64,000 nucleotides of DNA from contig JADKIU010000002.1 of the NCBI GenBank assembly GCA_016722565.1, forward strand, positions 1,116,001-1,180,000, written 5' to 3'. The DNA comes from Bacteroidota bacterium (GTDB taxonomy: Bacteria > Bacteroidota > Bacteroidia > 2-12-FULL-35-15). Both the position numbers and the translations under genes were made by a program. Positions 56,132 through 64,000 of the stretch are shown here, in pieces (the stretch's first letter is position 1; each line of letters starts with the position of its first letter). The notes beneath the pieces were generated by a model. It saw only the letters and a list, made by a program, of their open reading frames with translations. It was not told the origin of the DNA and did not search any database.

Positions 56132-57067
56132 ATGAAATTAGCATCCTCTTATACATTAAAAGACATCGCTGCCATCATCAATTGTGAATTTGATGGCAAA
56201 GCGGACCATCTCATCACCGGATTAAATGAAATTCACATGGTGGAGCCCGGAGATATCGTTTTTGTGGATCATCCAAAGTATTATGATAAAGCCTTATTAT
56301 CAAAAGCAACAACAATTCTTATCAATAAAAAAGTAGCCTGTCCGCAAGGAAAAGCATTATTAATTTCAGAAGATCCATTTAGAGATTACAATAAACTTGT
56401 CCGCCATTTTCAACCACTTTCTTATTCCTTAAAACAAATAGGTGAAACAGCTAAAGTAGGCAAAACCAGCATCCTTATGCCGGGAGTATATCTTGGAAAC
56501 AATGTTACGATTGGTGAACACTGTGTGATACATCCGAATGTGACCATTTATGATAATTGCCATATTGGGAACAATGTAATTATTCACGCGAATACGGTAA
56601 TTGGTGCGGATGCTTTTTATTATAAAAAGAGGACAGACTATTTTGATAAAATGATTTCATGTGGAAGTGTTATTATTGAAAATGATGTTGAAATTGGTGC
56701 GCTTTGCACTATCGACAAAGGTGTTTCCGGGGATACTAAAATTGGTGCGGGTACAAAAATTGATAATCATGTACAAATAGCACACGATACACAAATTGGA
56801 AAAATGTGTTTAATCGCTGCCCATGTTGCTGTTGCGGGAGTAGTTATTATAGAAGATGGAGTTACCTTATGGGGGCAGGCAGGCGTTCGGAGTGACGTTA
56901 AATTAGGAAAAGGCTCTGTATTGTTGGCTCAATCAGGCTTAGGAGAGGATATTCCGGCAGGAAAAACGTACTTTGGATCACCAGCAGGGGAAGCGAGAGG
57001 GAAAATGAAAGAAGTTGCTGCATTAAAAATGCTCCCTGATTTAATAAAGAAGATTACTGAGAAATAG
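56132..57067 (+). CDS. lpxD: UDP-3-O-acylglucosamine N-acyltransferase (LpxD homologue)
   Basis: 311 residues. LpxD adds the second acyl chain in lipid A synthesis. An N-terminal uridine-binding domain (about 1-100, LKDIAAIINCEFDG, PGDIVFVDHPKYYDKAL) precedes a hexapeptide beta-helix (VGKTSILMPGVYLGNNVTIG). The probable catalytic His lies in DNHVQIAHDTQIGKM. In related genomes, from memory, an lpxD also precedes lpxC-fabZ; there is none at that place here, so this may be the only copy or a specialised second one. Confidence 0.85.
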   Translation: MKLASSYTLKDIAAIINCEFDGKADHLITGLNEIHMVEPGDIVFVDHPKYYDKALLSKATTILINKKVACPQGKALLISEDPFRDYNKLVRHFQPLSYSLKQIGETAKVGKTSILMPGVYLGNNVTIGEHCVIHPNVTIYDNCHIGNNVIIHANTVIGADAFYYKKRTDYFDKMISCGSVIIENDVEIGALCTIDKGVSGDTKIGAGTKIDNHVQIAHDTQIGKMCLIAAHVAVAGVVIIEDGVTLWGQAGVRSDVKLGKGSVLLAQSGLGEDIPAGKTYFGSPAGEARGKMKEVAALKMLPDLIKKITEK

Positions 57068-57128
57068 ATTTACATCGTTCTTTATTCTTTTTTTGTCTAA
57101 ATTTAACACCAACACTGCTTAATTACTA

Positions 57129-57136
57129 TAAATTTG
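57129..57136 (+). promoter_or_regulatory. Phosphatase gene promoter -7 element
   Basis: TAAATTTG, 18 bases before the ATG at 57155. No clear -33 TTTG. Confidence 0.45.
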
Positions 57137-57154
57137 CTTTTGTAAAATCAGTTT

Positions 57155-58381
57155 ATGTCAGCTAGTCCAACAAATAAAAATCAATCAAAAAGAGTTAAGG
57201 ATATTAAACTTAACTCCTTGTTGGAAATTACCAAAGCGATTAACAACAATTTTTCTACCGAGCAGTTACTCGAAATTTTTGAAGAAGTTTTAGAGAAACA
57301 GTTAAACATAGGAAAGCTTGTGCTATTCAGTAACGAGCACGATAGCTGGAAGTGCATTCTAAAATATGGTGTAGGTGAAGAATATAATGACATCAATGTG
57401 GAGTGTGATTTATTATCCATAACGGAAATTGGCACCATTAATTTTTCTCAAAAAAGACTCAGCAAAGCATTTGAAATCGTTATTCCTGTTTTTCATAAAT
57501 CCCACCCATTGGCTTATGTACTGATTGGAGATTTGGAAGACAAAGTGGAAGTGAGTCCGGCCATTAAACATTTACCATTCGTACAAACACTTACGAGTAT
57601 TATTGTTGTAGCCATCGAGAATAAAAAATTAGCACGCGATACGATTCGTCAAGCCGCGATGCGTAAAGAGCTCGAACTGGCATCTGAAATGCAATCAATG
57701 CTTTTTCCAAGTTCATTGCCACGCGATAAAAACATTGATACAGCCGCATTTTATTTGCCGCACCAGCAAGTTGGAGGCGACTATTATGACTTCATGTGGT
57801 TAAATGAAAACGAATGCGCATTTTGTGTTGCAGACGTTTCAGGAAAAGGGGTGGCTGCTGCTTTATTGATGTCAAATTTTCAAGCAAATCTTCGTGTATT
57901 GTTTCAGCATACATCTTCCCTTACCGAATTGGTAAAAGAATTAAATGGGAAGGTAATGGCGAATGCAAAAGGTGAAAAATTTATTACTCTGTTTATTGCA
58001 AAGTACAACTTGGTTACGCGAACATTAACCTACGTAAATGCTGCGCACAACCCACCCTTGTTAGCATCCGGCAATTCTGTAAGCACACTCAAAATCGGAT
58101 GTACCGGACTCGGGATGTTTGATGAAATTGATAAGATAAAAGAAGGGATTGTCAACATTTCTCCCGGAACTACCATTGTTTGTTATACCGATGGTTTAAC
58201 AGAATTAGAAAACGATAAAGGAGAAGATTTCGGAATTGATTCACTAAAAGAATTAATCAAAAACAACCCGAAATTAAATATGATGGAATTAAATGTAAAA
58301 ATTATGGAAACGGTAATGAATTATAAACAGAGCCGACCTTACATTGATGACATTGCCTTGTTTAGCATCAAGGTATTTTAA
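57155..58381 (+). CDS. SpoIIE/RsbU-type serine/threonine phosphatase with N-terminal sensor domain
   Basis: 408 residues. The first 160 look like a GAF-type sensor (LLEITKAINNNFSTEQLLEI). A short coiled linker (MRKELELASEMQSMLFPSSLP) leads to a PP2C catalytic domain: QQVGGDYYDF with metal Asp residues, FCVADVSGKGVAAALLMS, YVNAAHNPPLL, TIVCYTDGLTE and YIDDIALFSI. Such enzymes dephosphorylate anti-anti-sigma partners or other proteins in partner-switching systems. Target unknown; cytoplasmic. Confidence 0.92.
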   Translation: MSASPTNKNQSKRVKDIKLNSLLEITKAINNNFSTEQLLEIFEEVLEKQLNIGKLVLFSNEHDSWKCILKYGVGEEYNDINVECDLLSITEIGTINFSQKRLSKAFEIVIPVFHKSHPLAYVLIGDLEDKVEVSPAIKHLPFVQTLTSIIVVAIENKKLARDTIRQAAMRKELELASEMQSMLFPSSLPRDKNIDTAAFYLPHQQVGGDYYDFMWLNENECAFCVADVSGKGVAAALLMSNFQANLRVLFQHTSSLTELVKELNGKVMANAKGEKFITLFIAKYNLVTRTLTYVNAAHNPPLLASGNSVSTLKIGCTGLGMFDEIDKIKEGIVNISPGTTIVCYTDGLTELENDKGEDFGIDSLKELIKNNPKLNMMELNVKIMETVMNYKQSRPYIDDIALFSIKVF

Positions 58382-59817
58382 TCCGCAATTTGTTCTTGTT
58401 TCGGCTTATTTTTGTGGTATAAGTCAATTGCAACAAGCGCTGCAACAAATCCCCAAAAAGGAACAGAAGCTTTATCTGTATCCAAAAAGTTATTTAAACC
58501 ACCATGTACGATGTAGGTAATAAATCCGAGCAAGAGTACTAAAACCATTTTCTTTGTTTCATTCTCTTTCACAGTATAATACAATCTAAAACCTGTTGAA
58601 AGCACCACAATTACAATCCCAATAAATGTAAGTGCACCTAAAACACCCGACTCGCATAGAGGGCCGATATATTCACTGTGTGCGTTACCTTTATCACCCA
58701 TATTGGTACTGATAATCGTTTTTTCGTGCGCATGCTGAAAAGGAGCGTATTCGAAACTATATGTACCCGGTCCCCATCCAAAAATAGGACGTTCCTTAAA
58801 CATTCTAAAAGCTGCATTCCATCGATTTAGACGCTCCAAATTCGAAGCATCTGTAGAAATATTTGAAATCGACTCAATGTGTTCATTGAAGTCCTGAGAG
58901 GCATCTTGGCGATTCTTCTCCAACTTCATGATGATTTCTGTTTGATAATACAATGCAACTGCACAAAGTCCGACAAAGGCTATTAAAATGGTTCTAAATT
59001 TTATTCTCAATAACAATAAAATGTAGGCTACAAGTGCTACAACCAAACTTACCCATGCTGCTCGCGTGTATGAAAAAATCAACGCCACAATAAATAAAAT
59101 CAAAAATAGGGAGGCAGCAAATTTCACGCTTCCACTGTATTTTTTATTCATTGTATAAAAAAACAACATCGGCAGGAACATCGCCAACATTGCACCATAA
59201 ACAGTATGATCGTTATAAAAAGGCGACATAATGTAATTGGCAATTTGCTCATCAAAGTTGACCAATGCATGATTGTAAAGTGTATAAACAATAATAATTG
59301 AAAAGGAGAGAATGTATAGCCATGTAAAGACTTTAATGTTATTAAACTTCTTGAATAGTTGTGTTCCAATAAAATAAAAGGCAATCACAAACCACAAGCG
59401 TGCAATTAAAAATTTAAATGAAACAACTGGAAGGTCACTGGTGATAGAAGTAATAAATATCCAAACCAAATTAATCAGAATGGCTATTGTAATTGGATGC
59501 TTCATTAAGCTCGCTTCTAAGGAATTGCTATACAATTGCTTAAAAATAAAAACCATCATAATTCCAAAGATGATTGGTTCTGTAGGCAAGCTGAGTCCAA
59601 AACCTCCATCAATATTCTGAAGATTAATGGCAAGAGGGGTTAGAAAAACAACAATTAGTATTAATTTATCCAAAGAAAAAAGAGCCAACAAGAGCACCAA
59701 AATGGCTGCCGGCAATAGATTGAAGTAATAAAATTCAAAATAAGTGCATATCGCATTTACAAGTATAAAAGCTATACTTAAGGCATACACCCATTTTATA
59801 TTTTTCTGTTCTAACAA
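58378..59817 (-). CDS. O-antigen ligase / polymerase family protein
   Basis: 479 residues with about 11 transmembrane segments. The Wzy_C/WaaL-type periplasmic loop reads FGWGPGTYSFEYAPFQHAHE, then GDKGNAHSEYIGPLCESGVLG, where the conserved His-Ser-Glu is typical. It polymerises or ligates surface polysaccharide units. Which of the two it does cannot be told from sequence. It overlaps the phosphatase gene by four bases at its 3' end and follows the Wzz-like gene by ten bases. Confidence 0.88.
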   Translation of the reverse strand: MLEQKNIKWVYALSIAFILVNAICTYFEFYYFNLLPAAILVLLLALFSLDKLILIVVFLTPLAINLQNIDGGFGLSLPTEPIIFGIMMVFIFKQLYSNSLEASLMKHPITIAILINLVWIFITSITSDLPVVSFKFLIARLWFVIAFYFIGTQLFKKFNNIKVFTWLYILSFSIIIVYTLYNHALVNFDEQIANYIMSPFYNDHTVYGAMLAMFLPMLFFYTMNKKYSGSVKFAASLFLILFIVALIFSYTRAAWVSLVVALVAYILLLLRIKFRTILIAFVGLCAVALYYQTEIIMKLEKNRQDASQDFNEHIESISNISTDASNLERLNRWNAAFRMFKERPIFGWGPGTYSFEYAPFQHAHEKTIISTNMGDKGNAHSEYIGPLCESGVLGALTFIGIVIVVLSTGFRLYYTVKENETKKMVLVLLLGFITYIVHGGLNNFLDTDKASVPFWGFVAALVAIDLYHKNKPKQEQIAD

Positions 59818-59827
59818 TGAATTTGAA

Positions 59828-60769
59828 TTAATTTTTTCTATTCTCTAAAATGACAAATAATATAAAAAGGAATAGGTTAGCGGAAGCGACTGAAGCCAAA
59901 ACAATCAACCAACGAATCGGATATGCTTTGGTAAATGAAGGCGCAGGTTTAGTAACCACATTTGCATAAGTCAGTTCTTTATTAATATCCTTCAATACTT
60001 CATCGTATTCCAATTTTGTTTTACTGTAGCTCTCCAACAAAACCTTCATTGTTTTTTGTAATTGAAAATACTCCCCACCTTTTTCCTCCAGATTACGCAT
60101 CATCGTATCAATCTCTTTTAGATTTTTCCCTCCGGCCGCAACTGCTTTTAAATAACTTTTGGTTACTTCTTTCACTTGCATATCATAATCGAATAACTGG
60201 TATTTTACTCTCAATTCGTGCAACCGCTCATCAATAGAGTCTAAATTTTTCTTTTTCAACTCCAACTGATTCTTAATAATTACTTCAACTTCTTTTGATT
60301 TTTCACGTTGTAATTCGCGTGCTTTTAGATTCATTGAATGAATAATTTCTTCAACCATTGCAGATGCTCGCAAAGGGTCTTCATCAAGAACAGAAATTTC
60401 AACAGATTCAAATTGCGTTCGTCCTACTTCTACACGAGAATCGTACATATCAATCATGTAGGTAGTTGCAGCCTTGTCTGTAGAATCAATTTTATAATAC
60501 GCATACAAATTGAATTTTTTCACTACCGCATTTCGTATATCCGCAGAACCAAAAAGTTGCAGCAACTGCTCAGAAGCACTTTCTTCACTATAGGGAGTAA
60601 TATTGGCAGGATACATAATCGCATACGATTTATATCTCGGTTTCATAAATAAAGGGCTTGAAAATAGTGCCGCTATACCAATGGTTACAAGAGTAACCAC
60701 AATAAAGTGAAGCTTTTTCTTCTTTATTATTTTTAGCAGGTCATAAGTAGTTTCAGTGTATTCTGACAT
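59828..60769 (-). CDS. Wzz-type polysaccharide chain-length protein, paralogue 2
   Basis: 313 residues from the ATG at 60769. Two transmembrane segments (about 19-40 and near 288-306) flank a long periplasmic coiled-coil domain (REKSKEVEVIIKNQLELKKKN), and a PxxP motif lies before the second (AYPIRWLIV). Wzz proteins regulate polysaccharide chain length. The frame stays open without a stop for 45 codons upstream to the TGA of the preceding Wzz gene. No ATG, GTG or TTG lies in that stretch. Confidence 0.85.
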   Translation of the reverse strand: MSEYTETTYDLLKIIKKKKLHFIVVTLVTIGIAALFSSPLFMKPRYKSYAIMYPANITPYSEESASEQLLQLFGSADIRNAVVKKFNLYAYYKIDSTDKAATTYMIDMYDSRVEVGRTQFESVEISVLDEDPLRASAMVEEIIHSMNLKARELQREKSKEVEVIIKNQLELKKKNLDSIDERLHELRVKYQLFDYDMQVKEVTKSYLKAVAAGGKNLKEIDTMMRNLEEKGGEYFQLQKTMKVLLESYSKTKLEYDEVLKDINKELTYANVVTKPAPSFTKAYPIRWLIVLASVASANLFLFILFVILENRKN

Positions 60770-60904
60770 TATACCTTTTTTTAGTAATCCAATCTCTTTT
60801 GTCGACTGAATAACATTCGACTTAACAATTTTAATTTTTTCAATCAGCGGATTTCCTGTTTTTTTAACACTAATCTCCTCTTCAATTAAAACAGGTTTCC
60901 GTAT

Positions 60905-61948
60905 TCACTCAGCAACAGGCCCCTCCTTCACTTCATTTCTAATCTGTCGGATATTCTCCAACAATAAAATAGCAATAATTGCAGCTAATAAAGTAGCAAA
61001 AGTAGAAACCACTACAATCACCCATCTAACCGGATAGGATTTTTTTTCAGCAGGAAATGCAGTACTCACAACAAATTTTTGAGGCAACACTTCTGTTGCA
61101 TCCACTTTTACTTCCTCATATTTTGTTTTAAGCAAGTTCAATTGCTTGCGTTGCATGTATAAGTTTTCTCTCAATGAGACATAAGCACCACCATACAATC
61201 CAATGATTTTTAATTTCTCTTCCAACAATTTTACGGCACGTTGATCACCTTTTGCTAAGGCAATTGCATATTGCTCACTGGTTACTTCTGACTGAGATTC
61301 ATAATCATAAATTCCGTAGCTATTCAATATTTTCATTGAATCAATTCCATTTTTTACATCTTGCACCTTTTGAAAATACTCTTGTTCCACAATTTTCAAC
61401 GATCGCATAGCACGGTCCTTTTGAATTCTAATTTTCGTTGAATCATGTAACGCAGCGATATCATTTGCAATTACAGATGCCAATTCAGGGTCATTATCCA
61501 TCACTTCAATTTTAACGGACATATATTCTGTACGTTTAAACGTAATGTTGCTTTGAAATTCATCATATAATTTAGTACGCTTCAACTTATCTGTTGAATC
61601 AATACCATAATGTGCCATTAGATTGTATTTTTCGCAAACTCGGGTACGAATTTCGTCTGAATTAAGAATTTGAAGCATTTGTTCTGCTTCCTCCTCTTCA
61701 CCAAACTGCAAAACGTCTTCTTGCTTCACATTGTTTTCTGTTAAAAGTGCCTTGGATATAGAGTTCGTAGTGGCAGGAAACAAAATTACAGTGGATTTAT
61801 ATTTTTCCTTAATTGTTAATGCTACTATGCAAGAAATAATAAACGCAGCAATTCCAACAAGAATAAGTGGTTTACGCCATTTATATATAAAATACAAAAC
61901 ATTAAATGAATTAAAATCGGATGCTGCTTGAACCTTCTTGTCCATCAT
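60905..61948 (-). CDS. Wzz-type polysaccharide chain-length protein, paralogue 1
   Basis: 347 residues from the ATG at 61948; ATG 61945 and TTG 61978 are alternatives. The same plan as its neighbour: N-terminal segment (about 24-43), periplasmic coiled coil with KLKIIGLYGGAYVSLRENL, and a C-terminal membrane segment after FPAEKKSYPVRWVIVV. Shared elements with paralogue 2 include YGIDSTDK versus YKIDSTDKAAT and the matching ALAKGDQRAVKLLEEK/AVAAGGKNLKEIDT region. Two tandem copies suggest a duplication. Confidence 0.85.
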   Translation of the reverse strand: MMDKKVQAASDFNSFNVLYFIYKWRKPLILVGIAAFIISCIVALTIKEKYKSTVILFPATTNSISKALLTENNVKQEDVLQFGEEEEAEQMLQILNSDEIRTRVCEKYNLMAHYGIDSTDKLKRTKLYDEFQSNITFKRTEYMSVKIEVMDNDPELASVIANDIAALHDSTKIRIQKDRAMRSLKIVEQEYFQKVQDVKNGIDSMKILNSYGIYDYESQSEVTSEQYAIALAKGDQRAVKLLEEKLKIIGLYGGAYVSLRENLYMQRKQLNLLKTKYEEVKVDATEVLPQKFVVSTAFPAEKKSYPVRWVIVVVSTFATLLAAIIAILLLENIRQIRNEVKEGPVAE

Positions 61949-62017
61949 AACTGAGTAAATTTTAATATGGGACAACAAAATTAGAAAAAAATGGCAATCT
62001 GCCCAATTTTATAAGGT

Positions 62018-63490
62018 TTATCCGTACTTAAGCAGTCGAAACATCGACTTTATGCTAATAATTCCGGTAATAAATGCCCATAAACCGCACGCAACAACCA
62101 TTATAGCAAAATTAATCATCCAATCAAAATGGAGCATTTTTGAGCCATAATTGATTGCAATTACACCAACAATGAATGTAATGAAGATATTTATCAATCG
62201 ATAATTGACCTTAAATTTGAAAATCCGCTGTGCAATGGCAACCTGTATAATCGCTGTTATGAACTGTGTAAACATGCTTGAAATAGCTGACCCAAAGGCC
62301 TCATACTGTTGAATCAAGATATAATTTAGAATGATATTGAGAATCATTCCAGAAGCTGCCATATAATTCAACTGTCGCATGTTCCCATTCGCAGTCAGCA
62401 AGGTTCCGAAAATATAGGTTGTTGACACAGCTACAAAACTTAACATTAATAAGCTAAATATTTTTGCCGACTGCTGTAAATGCAATGCATACACTTCAGC
62501 TGTTTCATTTACATGTTGCGGGTATAATTGGCCGATAAGCTCAGTGTTATAAAAAAAACAGCCCACTCCAATAACAATTGCCGGAGCAAGCAATAAGGTG
62601 CTAATCAGCTTAATTAAAGATTCTACGGACTCTTTATGCTTCAACATACGAGAAAAAACTGGCAAGAGAACACCAGCCACTAAAAAGGCAATCATTTTGG
62701 TTGCATCTAAAATCCGAAAACCCTGCGCATAAATACCCGATTGTATATCGCCATCCGGCAACATACGCTCAATCATCACAGAGTCGATACGATTATAGAA
62801 TGACATTAACAATGTTAAAATGGCAAACGGAAAACTCTTTTTCAAGATCATTAACGAAAAGGGCCAATTCCAGCTTAACTTAAAAGAATGTGTTTTCTTT
62901 ACAATGATTAAAAATGTAATTACAACTGTAAGAAGCAACGAACAGGTTTGTGTATACACAAAATACATAATTCCATTTTCGGAATAGAGAATACCCGAAT
63001 TGAGCAATACAATCCCGGCAACAATCATTATTGAACGATCCATTACAGATATCATTCCATCCGTTTTAAACAAATGAAGAGCCGCCAAATTGGAACGCAA
63101 ATAATTAATAAAGAATACCAAAAACATATTAAAACCTTGAATTAACAAGAGTTTCATTAATCGAGTATCATAACCAATCACCAAACCAATAACCACAACA
63201 ATAATGATGTAAATGACAGCTAAAATTAACTTGAGAGTAAATAGGCTGGAAAAATGTTTGGTGAATAAATGGCTATTCTGAGCGATGTTTTTATTATTGA
63301 AATTTGTTATCCCAAAATCCAAAATAATGGTGAGTAAAAAGGAAAAATTGAAGATGGCAAAATAAATTCCGTATGCAGCAGTGCCAACCTGTTCCTGAAC
63401 AGCTTTCTCAATCCCAAATATATAGATGGGCTTGATCAACAAATTCAAAAACAAGATTAACCCTAAATTGGTCAGAAACTTTTTTTGCAT
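62018..63490 (-). CDS. Polysaccharide flippase (Wzx/oligosaccharide flippase family)
   Basis: 490 residues with about 12-14 transmembrane segments and few charges inside the membrane parts. N-terminal FLTNLGLILFLNLLIKPIYIFG with ILDFGITNFNNKNIAQN resembles MATE/MOP-superfamily flippases; SFPFAILTLLMSFYNRIDSVMIE and MIAFLVAGVLLPVFSRM fit the middle. Such proteins move lipid-linked sugar units across the inner membrane. It belongs with the neighbouring Wzz and ligase genes. Confidence 0.88.
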   Translation of the reverse strand: MQKKFLTNLGLILFLNLLIKPIYIFGIEKAVQEQVGTAAYGIYFAIFNFSFLLTIILDFGITNFNNKNIAQNSHLFTKHFSSLFTLKLILAVIYIIIVVVIGLVIGYDTRLMKLLLIQGFNMFLVFFINYLRSNLAALHLFKTDGMISVMDRSIMIVAGIVLLNSGILYSENGIMYFVYTQTCSLLLTVVITFLIIVKKTHSFKLSWNWPFSLMILKKSFPFAILTLLMSFYNRIDSVMIERMLPDGDIQSGIYAQGFRILDATKMIAFLVAGVLLPVFSRMLKHKESVESLIKLISTLLLAPAIVIGVGCFFYNTELIGQLYPQHVNETAEVYALHLQQSAKIFSLLMLSFVAVSTTYIFGTLLTANGNMRQLNYMAASGMILNIILNYILIQQYEAFGSAISSMFTQFITAIIQVAIAQRIFKFKVNYRLINIFITFIVGVIAINYGSKMLHFDWMINFAIMVVACGLWAFITGIISIKSMFRLLKYG

Positions 63491-63518
63491 TCTATAAATT
63501 TAGTTAGTTAAGCGTCTA

Positions 63519-64000
63519 CTACTTTGTTAAAAAAATGAAATTTTGTGTTTTGTGTTTGGTTGCATCAAATTCAACAGCTTTATTATCAACAACAACAACC
63601 GCCTTGTAATTCAACGAACGAAACAATTCAAAACACTTTTCTCTGTTTTCATTTTCCCACAATTCAGCATATACTACCGGCTTGTTTTTAGCAATTAGCT
63701 GTTTGGCGCCATCCAATACAAAAAATTCAAAATTTTCAACATCTATTTTTATTCCGCTAATACGCTTACCAGAATTGGTAATCTCAATCATATTGTCTAA
63801 CATTCTCAAGGGAACTTTAAAGCGCTCACCGACATTATTGTCTGGTATGGATTCATGCACAACATGACTTAATCCCTGCATGCGAACATTCGAGATTACC
63901 GGCATCACCATTTCCACTTCACCTTCGCTATTCCCAAGCGCAATTTCAAATAATTTTACATTATCCAATTTAAAATACTTCACAATCCGCTTAAATGCAA
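63519..64000 (-). CDS. FkbM family methyltransferase, C-terminal part (cut by window edge)
   Basis: About 160 residues visible; the frame is still open at position 64000, so the start lies beyond the window. The motif ISGIKIDVENFEFFVLDGAKQLI matches the FkbM-family core (I-K-I-D-V-E-x-x-E/F), with VYAELWENENREKCFELF following. FkbM enzymes methylate sugar hydroxyls or similar groups on secondary metabolites and polysaccharides. Its place beside the flippase fits polysaccharide modification. Confidence 0.82.
   Translation of the reverse strand, partial: AFKRIVKYFKLDNVKLFEIALGNSEGEVEMVMPVISNVRMQGLSHVVHESIPDNNVGERFKVPLRMLDNMIEITNSGKRISGIKIDVENFEFFVLDGAKQLIAKNKPVVYAELWENENREKCFELFRSLNYKAVVVVDNKAVEFDATKHKTQNFIFLTK

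Overview
The window is chromosomal DNA of a low-GC member of the Bacteroidota. Evidence: type IX secretion (T9SS) sorting domains on at least seven proteins, the T9SS regulator PorX, an LpxC-FabZ fusion, a Porin_10-type outer-membrane protein, many short lipoproteins, Bacteroidota promoters (TTTG, then about 19 nt, then TAnnTTTG) and a tmRNA whose tag has the Bacteroidota GExN frame. I cannot place it below phylum from sequence alone.

Layout. 1-3.9 kb: 3' part of an alpha-2-macroglobulin gene, broken by a frameshift. 3.9-22.7 kb: an accessory stretch of small lipoproteins, exported and membrane proteins, three T9SS cargo genes, and a striking array of about 22 units of exactly 21 bp (7790-8251) that can be read on the minus strand as a heptapeptide-repeat protein. 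22.8-27.5 kb: dnaB (frameshifted), a conserved exported GATase-like protein and a putative porin. 27.6-32.7 kb: a complete rRNA operon on the minus strand (16S, tRNA-Ile, tRNA-Ala, 23S, 5S), driven by three tandem promoters at 32.9-33.2 kb. 33.66-34.03 kb: tmRNA. 34.1-39.3 kb: three T9SS cargo genes, two of them tandem paralogues. 39.4-46.8 kb: MATE transporter, aroA/aroB, proline dehydrogenase, a lipoprotein and a CotH-like T9SS protein. 46.8-50.9 kb (minus): porX, a lipoprotein, tsaE, ald and a DUF4258-like gene. 51-57 kb (plus): HD hydrolase, lpxC-fabZ, lpxA, a lone ABC ATPase, efp and an lpxD homologue. 57.2-58.4 kb: SpoIIE/PP2C phosphatase. 58.4-64 kb (minus): a surface-polysaccharide cluster with an FkbM methyltransferase (cut by the window edge), a flippase, two Wzz-like chain-length proteins and an O-antigen ligase/polymerase.

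How the genes relate. Envelope construction dominates: lipid A and fatty-acid synthesis (LpxC-FabZ, LpxA, LpxD), polysaccharide polymerisation and export, an outer-membrane porin, and T9SS cargo with its regulator PorX. Translation is the second theme (rRNA, tRNAs, tmRNA, EF-P, TsaE).

Quality note. Three genes (alpha-2-macroglobulin, the 4 kb exported protein, dnaB) are each broken by a shift that one extra A in a short A-rich stretch would repair. As dnaB is essential, under-called bases in the assembly are the simplest explanation.
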